Shown here piece by piece: positions 1-7,820 of a stretch of 64,000 nt of DNA. The DNA comes from Mesorhizobium sp. M1B.F.Ca.ET.045.04.1.1 (GTDB lineage: Bacteria; Pseudomonadota; Alphaproteobacteria; Rhizobiales; Rhizobiaceae). The notes below the pieces were generated by a model that did no database searches, was not told the origin of the DNA, and worked only from the letters and a program-made list of their open reading frames with translations. Positions within the stretch are counted from its first letter, which is position 1. Each line of letters opens with the position of its first letter. Location: NCBI RefSeq assembly GCF_003952465.1, contig NZ_CP034448.1, positions 4,565,001-4,629,000 of the forward strand, read 5' to 3'. The translations under genes were made by a program, and so were the position numbers.

Positions 1-506
1 GCCGCGAATGGCAGTGCGGCACCACGCAGGTGGACTTCAACCTGCCGGAGCGTTTCGGTGCCTTCTATATCGGCTCGGATTCGGAGAAGAAGCAGCCGGT
101 CATGGTGCATCGCGCGGTGTGCGGCTCGATGGAACGCTTCCTCGGCATCCTGATCGAGAACTATTCCGGCCATTTCCCGCTGTGGTTCGCGCCGCTGCAG
201 GTGGTGGTGGCGACGATCACCTCCGATGCCGATGAGTACGCAATGAAGGTCGTCGCTGGGCTGAAGGCGGCCGGGTTGCTCGCCGAAGCGGACCTGCGCA
301 ACGAGAAGATCAACTACAAGGTGCGCGAGCATTCCCTGGCCAAGGTGCCGGTCATCCTCGTCTGCGGCAAGCGCGAGGCCGAGGAGGAAACCGTCAATGT
401 CCGCCGGCTGGGTTCCCGCGACCAGGAATCGCTGAAGCTTGCCGATGCGGTGAAGGCTCTCGCCGAGGAGGCGGTTTCGCCCGATCGCAAGCGTCGCGCG
501 GCTTGA
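1..506 (+). CDS. thrS: Threonyl-tRNA synthetase, C-terminal part (5' truncated by the window)
   Basis: This is the C-terminal part of threonyl-tRNA synthetase, which charges tRNA-Thr with threonine in the cytoplasm. The reading frame is open from base 3 and has no start in the window. It opens with R-E-W-Q-C-G-T-T-Q-V-D-F, the end of the class II catalytic core (motif 3 region), followed by NLPERFGA. The class II anticodon-binding domain then begins near PLWFAPLQV and includes YKVREHSLAKVP and the VNVRRLGS strand. About 165 residues are visible, roughly the last quarter of a typical enzyme of about 650 residues. A strong hairpin terminator lies 18 bases after the stop, so the gene probably ends its own transcription unit. 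Confidence 0.96.
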   Translation, partial: REWQCGTTQVDFNLPERFGAFYIGSDSEKKQPVMVHRAVCGSMERFLGILIENYSGHFPLWFAPLQVVVATITSDADEYAMKVVAGLKAAGLLAEADLRNEKINYKVREHSLAKVPVILVCGKREAEEETVNVRRLGSRDQESLKLADAVKALAEEAVSPDRKRRAA

Positions 507-523
507 CTTACCAGCACGTCCTG

Positions 524-553
524 AAATGGCGGTGGCCGGTCCACCGCCATTTT
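524..553 (+). terminator. Rho-independent terminator after thrS
   Basis: A perfect 12-bp stem (AAATGGCGGTGG pairing with CCACCGCCATTT) encloses a 5-base loop and runs into a short T tract. It sits between thrS and the acyltransferase gene and fits termination of thrS. Confidence 0.85.
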
Positions 554-589
554 CATATGCCTGTCACGCCAGCCCTGTAACGAGCCGCC

Positions 590-1531
590 ATGCTCAAATT
601 GAAACTGCGGGAAAGACGGTTTCCCGAGCTCTCCTACGCCAATGCGCATCAACCGGTGCTGACGCGCTGGTTCATCCATTCCGTCGAGGGCCTGTCGGGC
701 CGCGACCGCTTCGCCGTACTCTATGATTTCTGGCGCCGGCAGGTGGTGCCAACCGGCGACCGCGTGTTCAGTCGCATGCTGGAATTGATCGACGTCAAGG
801 TCCGCAACGCCGTTCAGTGGCCGCCGGCCGAGTTGCCGGAGACACCGCTGGTCATCGTCGCCAACCATCCCTTCGGTATCGGCGACGGCATTGCGGTGCT
901 GTCGCTCGCCGAACAGCTGGGCCGTCCATTCCGGGTCATGATCCACAAGGATCTGCTGAGGATCCGCGAGATGGAGCCCTATTCGCTGCCCATCGATTTT
1001 TCCGAGACGAAGGACGCGCTGAAGAACAACATGGCGGTGCGCCACGAAGCGGTGCGGTTGTTGAAGGAGGGCGTCACCATCGTCGTCTTTCCGGCCGGCG
1101 GCGTCGCCACTGCGCCGAAGGGTTTTGGCCGCGCCGTCGACCTGCCGTGGAAGATGTTCCCGGCCAAGCTCATCCAGGACGCCAAGGCGTCGGTCATTCC
1201 GATGCATTTCTCCGGCCAGAACGGCCGCCTGTTCCATCTCGTCAGCGGCCCGATGAACATGGCCGAGCGCGACAACCGCGTGGCGAAGTTCATCGGCAAG
1301 GCATCGCTGACGCTGCGCACCTCACTGCTCATCCGCGAGTTCGCCCGCCTGTCGGGCAAGGCGATCGAGGTGCGCATCGGCGTCGTGCTGAGATGGAGCG
1401 ACCTCGAGCCGCTGCGCGACCGCAAGGCGCTGCTCGATCGCCTCTATCGCGCGGTCTTCGACCTTGCGACGCCGGCTGCGCAGCGTGGGCGCGTGCCGTT
1501 CCTGCCGAAGCGGATGCGCAAGGCGGCTTGA
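590..1531 (+). CDS. PlsC-like lysophospholipid acyltransferase family protein
   Basis: This 313-residue protein belongs to the PlsC/hemolysin-like acyltransferase group, which transfers acyl chains from acyl-ACP or acyl-CoA to a lysolipid at the membrane. The visible support is the motif NHPFGIGDG (about residues 91-99), a variant of the catalytic HX4D box with one extra residue, followed by the VFPAGG block near residue 167, which corresponds to the substrate-binding EG(T/G)R-like motif. The C-terminal third is basic. There is no clear signal peptide or long membrane helix. It stands alone after a terminator, and the substrate cannot be read from the sequence. Ornithine-lipid or phospholipid remodelling is possible but is an inference only. 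Confidence 0.75.
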   Translation: MLKLKLRERRFPELSYANAHQPVLTRWFIHSVEGLSGRDRFAVLYDFWRRQVVPTGDRVFSRMLELIDVKVRNAVQWPPAELPETPLVIVANHPFGIGDGIAVLSLAEQLGRPFRVMIHKDLLRIREMEPYSLPIDFSETKDALKNNMAVRHEAVRLLKEGVTIVVFPAGGVATAPKGFGRAVDLPWKMFPAKLIQDAKASVIPMHFSGQNGRLFHLVSGPMNMAERDNRVAKFIGKASLTLRTSLLIREFARLSGKAIEVRIGVVLRWSDLEPLRDRKALLDRLYRAVFDLATPAAQRGRVPFLPKRMRKAA

Positions 1532-1675
1532 CCTGCCAACATTAGTTGGCTTTCAAACGGACGGTACTTTAGCTTCTGCTTGAATACTTGGTGGATATTA
1601 ATGCGACTGTAGCCAAACGGCCACAGTCATAGGTTGTGCGATTTGCTATCAAAGGTTTGGGTTTGGGGCAAATCG

Positions 1676-2467
1676 ATGAATATTGCGAAGACACTTGTAT
1701 TGACGAGCCTGGCCTTGGGCGCGTCAGTCTTCATCAACGTTGGTTGCGCCAATGCGGGCGATGCCACTCCCTCATGGAGTGGCGCATATATAGGCGCCAA
1801 TCTCGGCTATGGCTGGGATTCGGGCAAGGTCGGTTTGTCGCCAAGCACTGATGTCCCGGAGCTGCAGGATTTCCTGGACGACATCATTGCTTCTGGCTCC
1901 TTTCCTTCGGCCATATCCCCTTCGGCTCAGGGTGTGATCGGCGGCGGTCAGGCCGGCTACAACTGGCAGCTGCCATCCGGCTGGGTTGTTGGCATCGAGG
2001 CGGATCTGCAGGCCTCAGGCATCAGTGGATCGAAGTCGGAAGCAAGGTTCCCGGAATTTTTCGACACGACAAGCACGAGCGTCGAAAAGAAGATCGATTG
2101 GTTCGGAACGCTGCGCGGTCGGGCAGGGTACCTCGTCGATCCGCAATGGCTCGTCTATGCAACGGGCGGTCTTGCCTTCGGCGAAACCAGCCTAAGCTAC
2201 AGCGAGGTCGACGTAACCGCCGGCTGTATTCCTGATGCAACCATCTGCGGCGATCATACCGCCTCCGGGACACATGCCGGCTGGGCGGTGGGAGCCGGCG
2301 TCGAAACAATGTTGGCGCCGAACTGGAGCGTGAAGGCCGAATATCTTTACGTCGACCTTGGCAAGCGTGCCTTCACGGCTGCCACTAACACGCCGATCGA
2401 TTTCAACGTGTCAGCCAAATATCACGAACAGACGGCTCGCATCGGGCTGAACTATCATTTCGATTAA
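1676..2467 (+). CDS. Outer-membrane beta-barrel protein (Omp25/OMP_b-brl type)
   Basis: This 263-residue protein has an N-terminal signal peptide (MNIAKTLVLTSLALGASVF, with cleavage likely near CANAG). Its mature part starts WSGAYIGANLGYGW, the usual first strand of the rhizobial Omp25/Omp31-type porin-like family. Later strands alternate polar and hydrophobic residues (VKAEYLYVDLG; TARIGLNYHF). It probably folds as an eight-stranded barrel in the outer membrane; its ligand is unknown. The ATG at 1676 is chosen because GGGG precedes it at normal spacing and the signal peptide starts there; the open frame continues 14 codons further up to a TTG. It faces a convergent gene 22 bases downstream. 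Confidence 0.85.
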   Translation: MNIAKTLVLTSLALGASVFINVGCANAGDATPSWSGAYIGANLGYGWDSGKVGLSPSTDVPELQDFLDDIIASGSFPSAISPSAQGVIGGGQAGYNWQLPSGWVVGIEADLQASGISGSKSEARFPEFFDTTSTSVEKKIDWFGTLRGRAGYLVDPQWLVYATGGLAFGETSLSYSEVDVTAGCIPDATICGDHTASGTHAGWAVGAGVETMLAPNWSVKAEYLYVDLGKRAFTAATNTPIDFNVSAKYHEQTARIGLNYHFD

Positions 2468-2489
2468 GAAGTCCTGACGCCTTGAGCCG

Positions 2490-3455
2490 TCAGTCCGCGC
2501 CTTCCTCGGGATCGATGGCGGACGATTCGTTGGCCACGACCTCGATTTCCTGGTTCTGGCCGGCGACCACCGTGAAATCCTTCTGGTAGATGCGGTCGCG
2601 GTTCTTGGCGATGATGGTGTACTGGCCCTCGGCCAGCACCATCGAGGCGAAGGCGCCGACGGCTTCCTTGATCGGATCGCCGGATTCGTTGAGCAGCGAC
2701 CAGGAAGTATCGGCAATGGCTTCGCCGCCGGCCTCGCGCACCAGCTTCATCGTCATCTCGGCCGCGCGGTGCTCGACGGTGGCCTCCGTCAGCTTGCCGG
2801 CCTCGACGCGGATGTCGGAGCGGATCACGGCGTTGACCGCGCCATAGGTGGAGACGACGTGATAGGTGCCGGCATTCAGCCGCACCACTGTATCGGGTGC
2901 GACGTCGGGGGCGATCAGCGCACGGTCGCCATTGGCCTCGGCCTGGCCCTCATAGATCGCGAAGCGGAGCTTCTTCGGCGGGATATGCGCGCCGCCCGAC
3001 GTCACGGCGTCAAGCTTCAGGCCGCCGGCGTCGAGCACAAGGCTTTCGCGCTTGGCGTCCTTGCCGACGGTAATGCGCTTGGTGGCGCCGGCCCGTCCAT
3101 AGGAGGCGTGGACAAGGTAGCTGCCTGGATCGAGCTGGAACACCGCCGTGCCGCCATGCGCGGACGCCACCATGGGCAGCTTGCCGTCGCCGGCCGGCTC
3201 CGGCCTGAACACGCGCCAGACGATGCCGCGGGTGATGTCGACGCCCTTGTCGGTCAGTTGCGCCGAAAGGGTGATCGCGCCGCCACTGCCGAGCGCAAGC
3301 GACCTCTCGCTCTTCGGCGTCGTGTAGCTCGAAATACCCGGCAACTTGATATCACCGACGTCGTTGGCGCTCTGGGCCAGCGCGAACGAAACCGGCACCG
3401 CGAACAGCGCGGCGACGAGCCCGATCACGAAAAGGCGCAGAGTCCCCTCAAACAT
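2490..3455 (-). CDS. Exported protein of unknown function
   Basis: This protein of about 321 residues has a clear signal peptide (FEGTLRLFVIGLVAALFAVPVSFALAQ), so it should be periplasmic or cell-surface. The rest is rich in short beta-type stretches that recur about every 90 residues. Examples are FQLDPGSYLVHASYGRAG, RLNAGTYHVVSTYGAVN and LAEGQYTIIAKNRD. These look like two or three repeated carboxypeptidase-regulatory or Ig-like beta sandwiches with a common G-x-Y-x-V core. No catalytic motif is visible. The ATG at 3455 is preferred over an in-frame TTG 12 codons upstream, because the hydrophobic signal begins directly after it. I do not recognise a named family. Confidence 0.7.
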   Translation of the reverse strand: MFEGTLRLFVIGLVAALFAVPVSFALAQSANDVGDIKLPGISSYTTPKSERSLALGSGGAITLSAQLTDKGVDITRGIVWRVFRPEPAGDGKLPMVASAHGGTAVFQLDPGSYLVHASYGRAGATKRITVGKDAKRESLVLDAGGLKLDAVTSGGAHIPPKKLRFAIYEGQAEANGDRALIAPDVAPDTVVRLNAGTYHVVSTYGAVNAVIRSDIRVEAGKLTEATVEHRAAEMTMKLVREAGGEAIADTSWSLLNESGDPIKEAVGAFASMVLAEGQYTIIAKNRDRIYQKDFTVVAGQNQEIEVVANESSAIDPEEGAD

Positions 3456-3619
3456 GCCTTGCGTTGAAGCCCAAGGCGGTGGCAATTTCAAGGCTCAAGA
3501 GCCTGCCGCGTCCCGCCAGGGCTCTTTATCCGGCGCATAATGCGTCATTGCCCGAGCCGCCCGACCTCCCGATGGCGCGCTTCAGCTCAAAATTGAATGT
3601 TTCTAGGAGACTTGCGTCC

Positions 3620-4204
3620 ATGGCGTCGCCGATCATCGACTTCCTGCTGACCCGCAATTCCGCGCCTATACCCGACCTCAAGGAACCGGCGCCGAGCGAT
3701 GCGGAGATCGCCACGATGATCGCAGCCGCCTCGCGCGTTCCCGATCACGGCCGGCTCGAGCCCTGGCGGTTCATCCTCTACCGTGGCGAAGCGCGGGTCG
3801 AGATCGGCAAGAAGCTCGCGGCGCTTGCCGAGCAACGCGAAGGGCCGCTGCCGGAGGGGCGCCGCAACCAGGAACTGGCGCGCTTCTCGCGCGCGCCGCT
3901 GGTGATCGGAGTGGTGTCGGTGCCGCGGGAGAACCCCAAGATCCCGCAATGGGAGATGTTCCTGTCGGGCGCAATGGCGGCTATGAATCTGATGATCGCG
4001 GCCAACGCGCTGGGTTATGGCACCAACATGATCAGCAACTGGTATTCCGACGTTCCCGAGGGCAGGGCGATCCTCGGGCTGTCGCCACAGGAGCGCGTCA
4101 TCGGCTTCGTCCATATCGGCTCCTACCAGGGGCCGGCGCCCGAGCGGCCGCGGCCCGATCCGGCGAAGCTCTACGCCGACTACACAGGGCCCTGGGTCGG
4201 CTAA
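3620..4204 (+). CDS. Nitroreductase family protein (YdjA-like)
   Basis: This 194-residue protein is a small FMN-dependent nitroreductase-fold oxidoreductase that should use NAD(P)H to reduce nitro or quinone-type substrates in the cytoplasm. It has the family pattern LLTRNSAP at the N terminus (FMN phosphate contact), then the AASRVPDHGRLEPWRF block typical of the YdjA subgroup. Near the C terminus it has GYGTNMISNW and the VIGFVHIG strand. The start at 3620 is supported by TAGGAGA ten bases upstream; the open frame extends a further 52 codons without homology-like content. The next gene, a flavin-reductase-like protein, starts one base after this stop, so the two are co-transcribed. The physiological substrate is unknown. 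Confidence 0.88.
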   Translation: MASPIIDFLLTRNSAPIPDLKEPAPSDAEIATMIAAASRVPDHGRLEPWRFILYRGEARVEIGKKLAALAEQREGPLPEGRRNQELARFSRAPLVIGVVSVPRENPKIPQWEMFLSGAMAAMNLMIAANALGYGTNMISNWYSDVPEGRAILGLSPQERVIGFVHIGSYQGPAPERPRPDPAKLYADYTGPWVG

Positions 4205-4205
4205 G

Positions 4206-4814
4206 ATGTTCTACGAGCCTTCGAAGGGGCATGGCCTGCCGCACGATCCATCGAAGGCGATCGTGGCGCCGCGCCCCATCGGATGGATCTCGACATTGAA
4301 CAGGGCCGGCGAGATCAACCTTGCGCCCTATTCGTACTTCAATGCGTTTTCGACGCGCCCATTCATCGTCTGGTTCTCATCGGAAGGCGCGAAGGACAGC
4401 GCCACCTTCGCCGAAGAGACAGGCGAATTCGTCGCCAACCTCGTCAGCCGCGATCTGGCCGAGAAGATGAACCGCACAGCCGTCGATGCGCCGCGCGGCG
4501 TCAGCGAGTTTGGCTATGCCGATCTCGCCATGGCGCCGTCGCGCCTCGTCGCGCCGCCACGCGTGGCGGAAGCGCCGGCGGCACTCGAATGCCGGGTTAC
4601 GGAGATATTCCGGCCACGGGCGCTGGACGGCACGCAAACCAGCGCCGTCGTCGTCGCCGGCGAAGTCGTCGGCGTCCATATCGACGACGCCTATCTCAAG
4701 GACGGCCAATTCGACATCGTCAGAGCCGGCAATGTGGGCCGGCTCGGCTATATGGACTATGCCAGCGTCAACGAGATTTTTTCGATGCGGCGGCCGCGCT
4801 GGCCGAAGGATTAG
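4206..4814 (+). CDS. Flavin reductase-like FMN-binding split-barrel protein
   Basis: This 202-residue protein matches the flavin reductase-like (DIM6/NTAB) split-barrel family, which binds FMN and either reduces free flavin or uses it in an oxidoreductase. The supporting pattern is the early APRPIGWIST stretch, then NLAPYSYFNAFSTRPFIVWFSS, and ETGEFVANLVSRDLAEKMN, the usual flavin-binding core. It starts one base after the nitroreductase gene, which suggests a functional flavin-handling pair. Its last 47 bases overlap the convergent tetR gene, with both reading frames intact. Confidence 0.87.
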   Translation: MFYEPSKGHGLPHDPSKAIVAPRPIGWISTLNRAGEINLAPYSYFNAFSTRPFIVWFSSEGAKDSATFAEETGEFVANLVSRDLAEKMNRTAVDAPRGVSEFGYADLAMAPSRLVAPPRVAEAPAALECRVTEIFRPRALDGTQTSAVVVAGEVVGVHIDDAYLKDGQFDIVRAGNVGRLGYMDYASVNEIFSMRRPRWPKD

Positions 4815-5505
4815 CGCGGCGCGCTGTCATGACGGCGCGCACATAGCCAGGCTCGCCGATCCGGATGCTGCCGTCTGGGAGACCGAGGATGCGGTCGAGG
4901 GCGATCTCGTAAAGCCTGACGCGCTTCTCCAGGGCTTCGATGGCGATTTCCATGTCGGCATCGCTGCCGCTGGCGAACGCCTTGGCGATGACGTCGTGCG
5001 TGGCCATGCCGAATTGCATGACGATGTCGGCGACGCCTTCCGGGTCGAATGTGCGGAACGTGCCGTCCTTGACGCCTTGCCGGATGATCTCGACCAGCAG
5101 GGGCGAAAACGAGGCGCTGGCCGCCAGATTGATGCGGTGGAAAAGCACCAGGTTTTCCGGCCGAAACAGCGTCTCGAACAGCGCCCAGGCCTCCGCCGCG
5201 GTCTCGATCTTGGCCTGCCGCGATTTCGCGAGCAGGGCATTGAGCCGCCCGAGCGGATCGAGCGCCGGATCGGCGAGTATGTCCTGGACACCGGCGAGCG
5301 CCTGTTTCGCGAAGCGCTCGGCAAGGGCTTCCAGCAGCGCCTCCTTAGAGGGGAAATAATGATAGAAAGCGCCCTTCGAGATACCGGCGGCGGCAATCAC
5401 GTCATTGAGGCTCGCCTTGTCGTAGCCATGGGTCAGGAACAAGGCCTGGGCCTGGTCGAGCAGTTCTTCTCGCCTGAGTTCCGGGTGCTTGATAACGCGT
5501 GGCAT
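4768..5505 (-). CDS. TetR/AcrR family transcriptional regulator
   Basis: This 245-residue repressor has a typical N-terminal TetR helix-turn-helix: RREELLDQAQALFLTHGYDKASLNDVIAAAG followed by ISKGAFYHYFPSKEALLEAL (about residues 10-60). The rest is a helical ligand-binding domain with no assignable ligand. The ATG at 5505 is chosen because the DNA-binding domain begins directly after it, although the frame is open far upstream. The gene is divergent from a membrane methyltransferase gene. The shared 141-bp intergenic region carries two perfect 11-bp palindromes inside the methyltransferase promoter, which are the likely binding sites. The C terminus is a low-complexity basic Ala/Ser tail that overlaps the convergent flavin-reductase gene. 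Confidence 0.92.
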   Translation of the reverse strand: MPRVIKHPELRREELLDQAQALFLTHGYDKASLNDVIAAAGISKGAFYHYFPSKEALLEALAERFAKQALAGVQDILADPALDPLGRLNALLAKSRQAKIETAAEAWALFETLFRPENLVLFHRINLAASASFSPLLVEIIRQGVKDGTFRTFDPEGVADIVMQFGMATHDVIAKAFASGSDADMEIAIEALEKRVRLYEIALDRILGLPDGSIRIGEPGYVRAVMTARRANPSASAAAASKKSR

Positions 5506-5563
5506 GGTGAACCTTCTGCACGCCGCGACCGTTCCCGTCCAGATGCCCGAGTGCCGATAAGGC

Positions 5564-5603
5564 TTGAGAACAGACCATTGGTCGGTATAATAGACCACTG
5601 GTC
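5564..5603 (+). promoter_or_regulatory. Sigma70-type promoter with two TetR-type operators
   Basis: A TTGAGA (5564-5569), a 16-base spacer and a perfect TATAAT (5586-5591) point toward the methyltransferase gene at 5647. Two perfect palindromes, GACCATTGGTC (5573-5583) and GACCACTGGTC (5593-5603), lie 20 bp apart centre to centre, or two helical turns. The first sits between the -35 and -10 boxes and the second directly after the -10 box. A further GACCA half-site lies at 5610-5614. This arrangement fits repression by the divergent TetR protein. Confidence 0.8.
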
Positions 5604-5646
5604 GGATTCGACCAATAGCGGCGGGCATGTCACGGAAGGTTGGGTC

Positions 5647-6321
5647 ATGGTCTCGAAATTGGTTGTCCAGACATTCCTGTGGTTCGGCTTCATGGGCACA
5701 CTGTTGTTTGTGTCGGCAGGCACGCTGCACTGGACCGGTGCCTGGGTGTACATTGTCGTGATGGTCGGACTAAGCCTTACCATGGGTGTGGCGCTTGCTC
5801 GGCGCGATCCGGGCCTGATGAATGAGCGCCTCCGCCCTCCGATCCAGAAGAACCAGACCGCGGCCGACAAAATATTGCTGAGCATATTGCTGCTCGGCAT
5901 CTTCGGTTGGCTGGCCTTGATGGGGTTCGATTTCCGTTTCGGTTGGTCGCCGGTTTCCGCCTGGGTGCAGGCGATCGGCGCGCTGGTCCTGCTCGTCGGT
6001 ATCTGGATCTGCTATCTCACGATGCTGGAAAACAGCTTCGCGGCGCCGGTCGTGAAGATCCAGGACGAGCGCGGGCAGCGGGTGATCACGACAGGTCCTT
6101 ACAGCTACGTCCGCCACCCGATGTATGGCGGCGCCATACTCTATTTCGCCGGCACGGCGCTGCTGCTCGGCTCCTGGTGGGGGCTGGCATCGGTGCTTGT
6201 CTTCATCGTTCTGCTCGCAATCCGCACCTTCATCGAAGAAAAGACGTTGCGGACGGGGTTGCGGGGCTATGACGACTACGCGGCCCATGTGCGCTACAGG
6301 CTGATCCCGCTTGTCTGGTAG
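5647..6321 (+). CDS. Isoprenylcysteine carboxyl methyltransferase (ICMT)-type membrane methyltransferase
   Basis: This 224-residue integral membrane protein has about five hydrophobic segments and ends with the signature of the ICMT/PEMT-like family. That signature is ITTGPYSYVRHPMYGG (about residues 150-165), where the Arg-His-Pro binds S-adenosylmethionine, followed by a membrane hairpin and the EEKTLRTGLRGYDDYAAHVRYRLIPLVW tail, in which the paired Glu and the YxxYxxxVRYRLIP run are family-typical. It presumably methylates a membrane-associated lipid or small molecule; bacteria generally lack prenylated proteins, so the real substrate is unknown. Transcription is predicted to be repressed by the divergent TetR protein through two operators. 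Confidence 0.88.
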   Translation: MVSKLVVQTFLWFGFMGTLLFVSAGTLHWTGAWVYIVVMVGLSLTMGVALARRDPGLMNERLRPPIQKNQTAADKILLSILLLGIFGWLALMGFDFRFGWSPVSAWVQAIGALVLLVGIWICYLTMLENSFAAPVVKIQDERGQRVITTGPYSYVRHPMYGGAILYFAGTALLLGSWWGLASVLVFIVLLAIRTFIEEKTLRTGLRGYDDYAAHVRYRLIPLVW

Positions 6322-6333
6322 CAGGCCGGAAGA

Positions 6334-7215
6334 TCAGGCGGAAATTCCTGCCGCCCTGGCGCGGGCCAGCAGCCGTTCGGCGAGCCGCAGGTGCGGCCGG
6401 TCATACATCTTGCCGTCGATGCCGACCACGCCGGGATTTCCCGCCGCCGCGAAGGCCGCGACGATCGCGTGCGATCGCGAGACCGCCTCGGCCGACGGCG
6501 TGAAGGCGGCGTTGATGACCGGCACCTGCGCCGGATGGATCGCCATCTTGCCGGTAAAGCCGTCGCGTTCGGCCTCGCGGCATTCGGCCTCGAAAGCGGC
6601 CATGTCGCGGAAATCCGGAAACACGGTATCGATCGCCGCGACCTCGGCCGCGCCAGCCGCAAGGATGGTCATCGTGCGCGCCAGGCGGAACACGTCGGTG
6701 TAGCGGCCGCTCTCGTCGCGCGCCGAACGTGCGCCTATCGCCGCCGACAGGTCCTCTGCGCCCCAGGTCAGGCCGGCAAGCCTTGCGCTTGCCCCAGCAT
6801 AGCTCGCCGCCGCCAACAAACCGGCCGCCGTTTCGGTGATGATCGGCAGGATTCTTATGCTGCCGTCCGGCAGTCCGTTCTCCGCTTCGTGCACCCGAAG
6901 CTTTGCCGCCAGCTGCTGGACATCCTGGCCGCTGTTCGACTTCGGCAGCATGACGCCGTCGGGCCTCGCCGGGACAAGAGCCGCGAGGTCGTCGTCGGTC
7001 AGGCCGGTCGAGAGGTCGTTGACGCGCACATAGACGGCGGAACCGGTCTGCTGCCTTTTGCTTGGGATGAAGCTCGCCGCAATCGCCCGCGCCTGCGCCT
7101 TGTTGGCGGCGGCGACGGAATCCTCAAGGTCGACGATCACCACGTCGGCGCCGGCGGCAAAGCCCTTTTCCAGCTTCCGCTCGGAATCGCCCGGAACGAA
7201 GAGCAGCGAGCGCAT
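6334..7215 (-). CDS. CoA ester lyase (HpcH/HpaI, CitE-like)
   Basis: This 293-residue protein belongs to the CitE-like TIM-barrel CoA ester lyases, which cleave or form malyl-CoA, citramalyl-CoA or similar thioesters with Mg2+. The visible motifs are SLLFVPGDSERKLEKG at the N terminus (CoA binding), VIVDLEDSV (metal-binding Asp/Glu), MLPKSNS, ITETAAGLL, the GAEDLSAAIG block with catalytic acids, and KMAIHPAQVPVIN. The ATG at 7215 overlaps the stop of the upstream MaoC-type gene as TGATG, so translation is coupled. The pairing with a MaoC hydratase suggests sequential action on one CoA substrate, as in mesaconyl/malyl-CoA chemistry, but the exact substrate is not readable here. Confidence 0.88.
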   Translation of the reverse strand: MRSLLFVPGDSERKLEKGFAAGADVVIVDLEDSVAAANKAQARAIAASFIPSKRQQTGSAVYVRVNDLSTGLTDDDLAALVPARPDGVMLPKSNSGQDVQQLAAKLRVHEAENGLPDGSIRILPIITETAAGLLAAASYAGASARLAGLTWGAEDLSAAIGARSARDESGRYTDVFRLARTMTILAAGAAEVAAIDTVFPDFRDMAAFEAECREAERDGFTGKMAIHPAQVPVINAAFTPSAEAVSRSHAIVAAFAAAGNPGVVGIDGKMYDRPHLRLAERLLARARAAGISA

Positions 7216-7667
7216 CAGGCGGCCTTCTTCATCATCATCGCCTGCCTCGTGCATTTGGCGACGAGAACGTCTGCCTGGTTGTAGGCGCGGTGCTCGAATT
7301 CGACGATGCCGCGATCAGGCTTCGACTTCGACTCGCGCACCGAAACGACAGTGGTTTCGACCCGGATGGTGTCGCCGTGGAAGACCGGGTGCGGGAAGAC
7401 GGTTTCCTTCATGCCGAGATTGGCGACGGTTGTGCCGACCGTGATGTCGTTCACCGAAATGCCGATCATCAGGCCGAGCGTGAACAGCGAATTGACCAAG
7501 GGCTTGCCCCATTCGCTCTTCGCGGCGAAGTCGAAATCGATATGCAGGGGCTGCGGGTTCAGCGTCATCACCGAAAACAGCATGTTGTCGCTTTCGGTGA
7601 CGGTCTTGCGCAATGCGTGCCGGAAGACGTGGCCGGCGACGAACTCCTCAAGATAAAGCCCGGCCAT
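7215..7667 (-). CDS. MaoC-like hot-dog dehydratase
   Basis: This 150-residue single hot-dog-fold protein resembles MaoC/mesaconyl-CoA hydratase-type enzymes that add or remove water at enoyl-CoA double bonds. The core TLNPQPLHIDFDFAAKSEWGKPLVNSLFTLGL contains the typical N-x2-H hydratase signature (Asn-Pro-Gln-Pro-Leu-His) and the downstream G-x-P. It then has VFPHPVFHGDTIRVETTVVS, the usual second half. A strong GGAGGAG precedes the ATG. The gene is the promoter-proximal member of a two-gene operon with the CoA ester lyase, overlapping it by one base. Confidence 0.88.
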   Translation of the reverse strand: MAGLYLEEFVAGHVFRHALRKTVTESDNMLFSVMTLNPQPLHIDFDFAAKSEWGKPLVNSLFTLGLMIGISVNDITVGTTVANLGMKETVFPHPVFHGDTIRVETTVVSVRESKSKPDRGIVEFEHRAYNQADVLVAKCTRQAMMMKKAA

Positions 7668-7820
7668 GTCCGATCTCCTCCGCTTACGCTTGCTTGATAG
7701 GCGTTGGTCGCGGTTCCATCAAGCCGGTTAAGAAACATGGTGAACCGTTCGTAAACCATTTCCAGCCTACCGTTCACAACGGGGCCGGGGAACATTCCGG
7801 CAAGGGCGTAGCTGGTCGGC

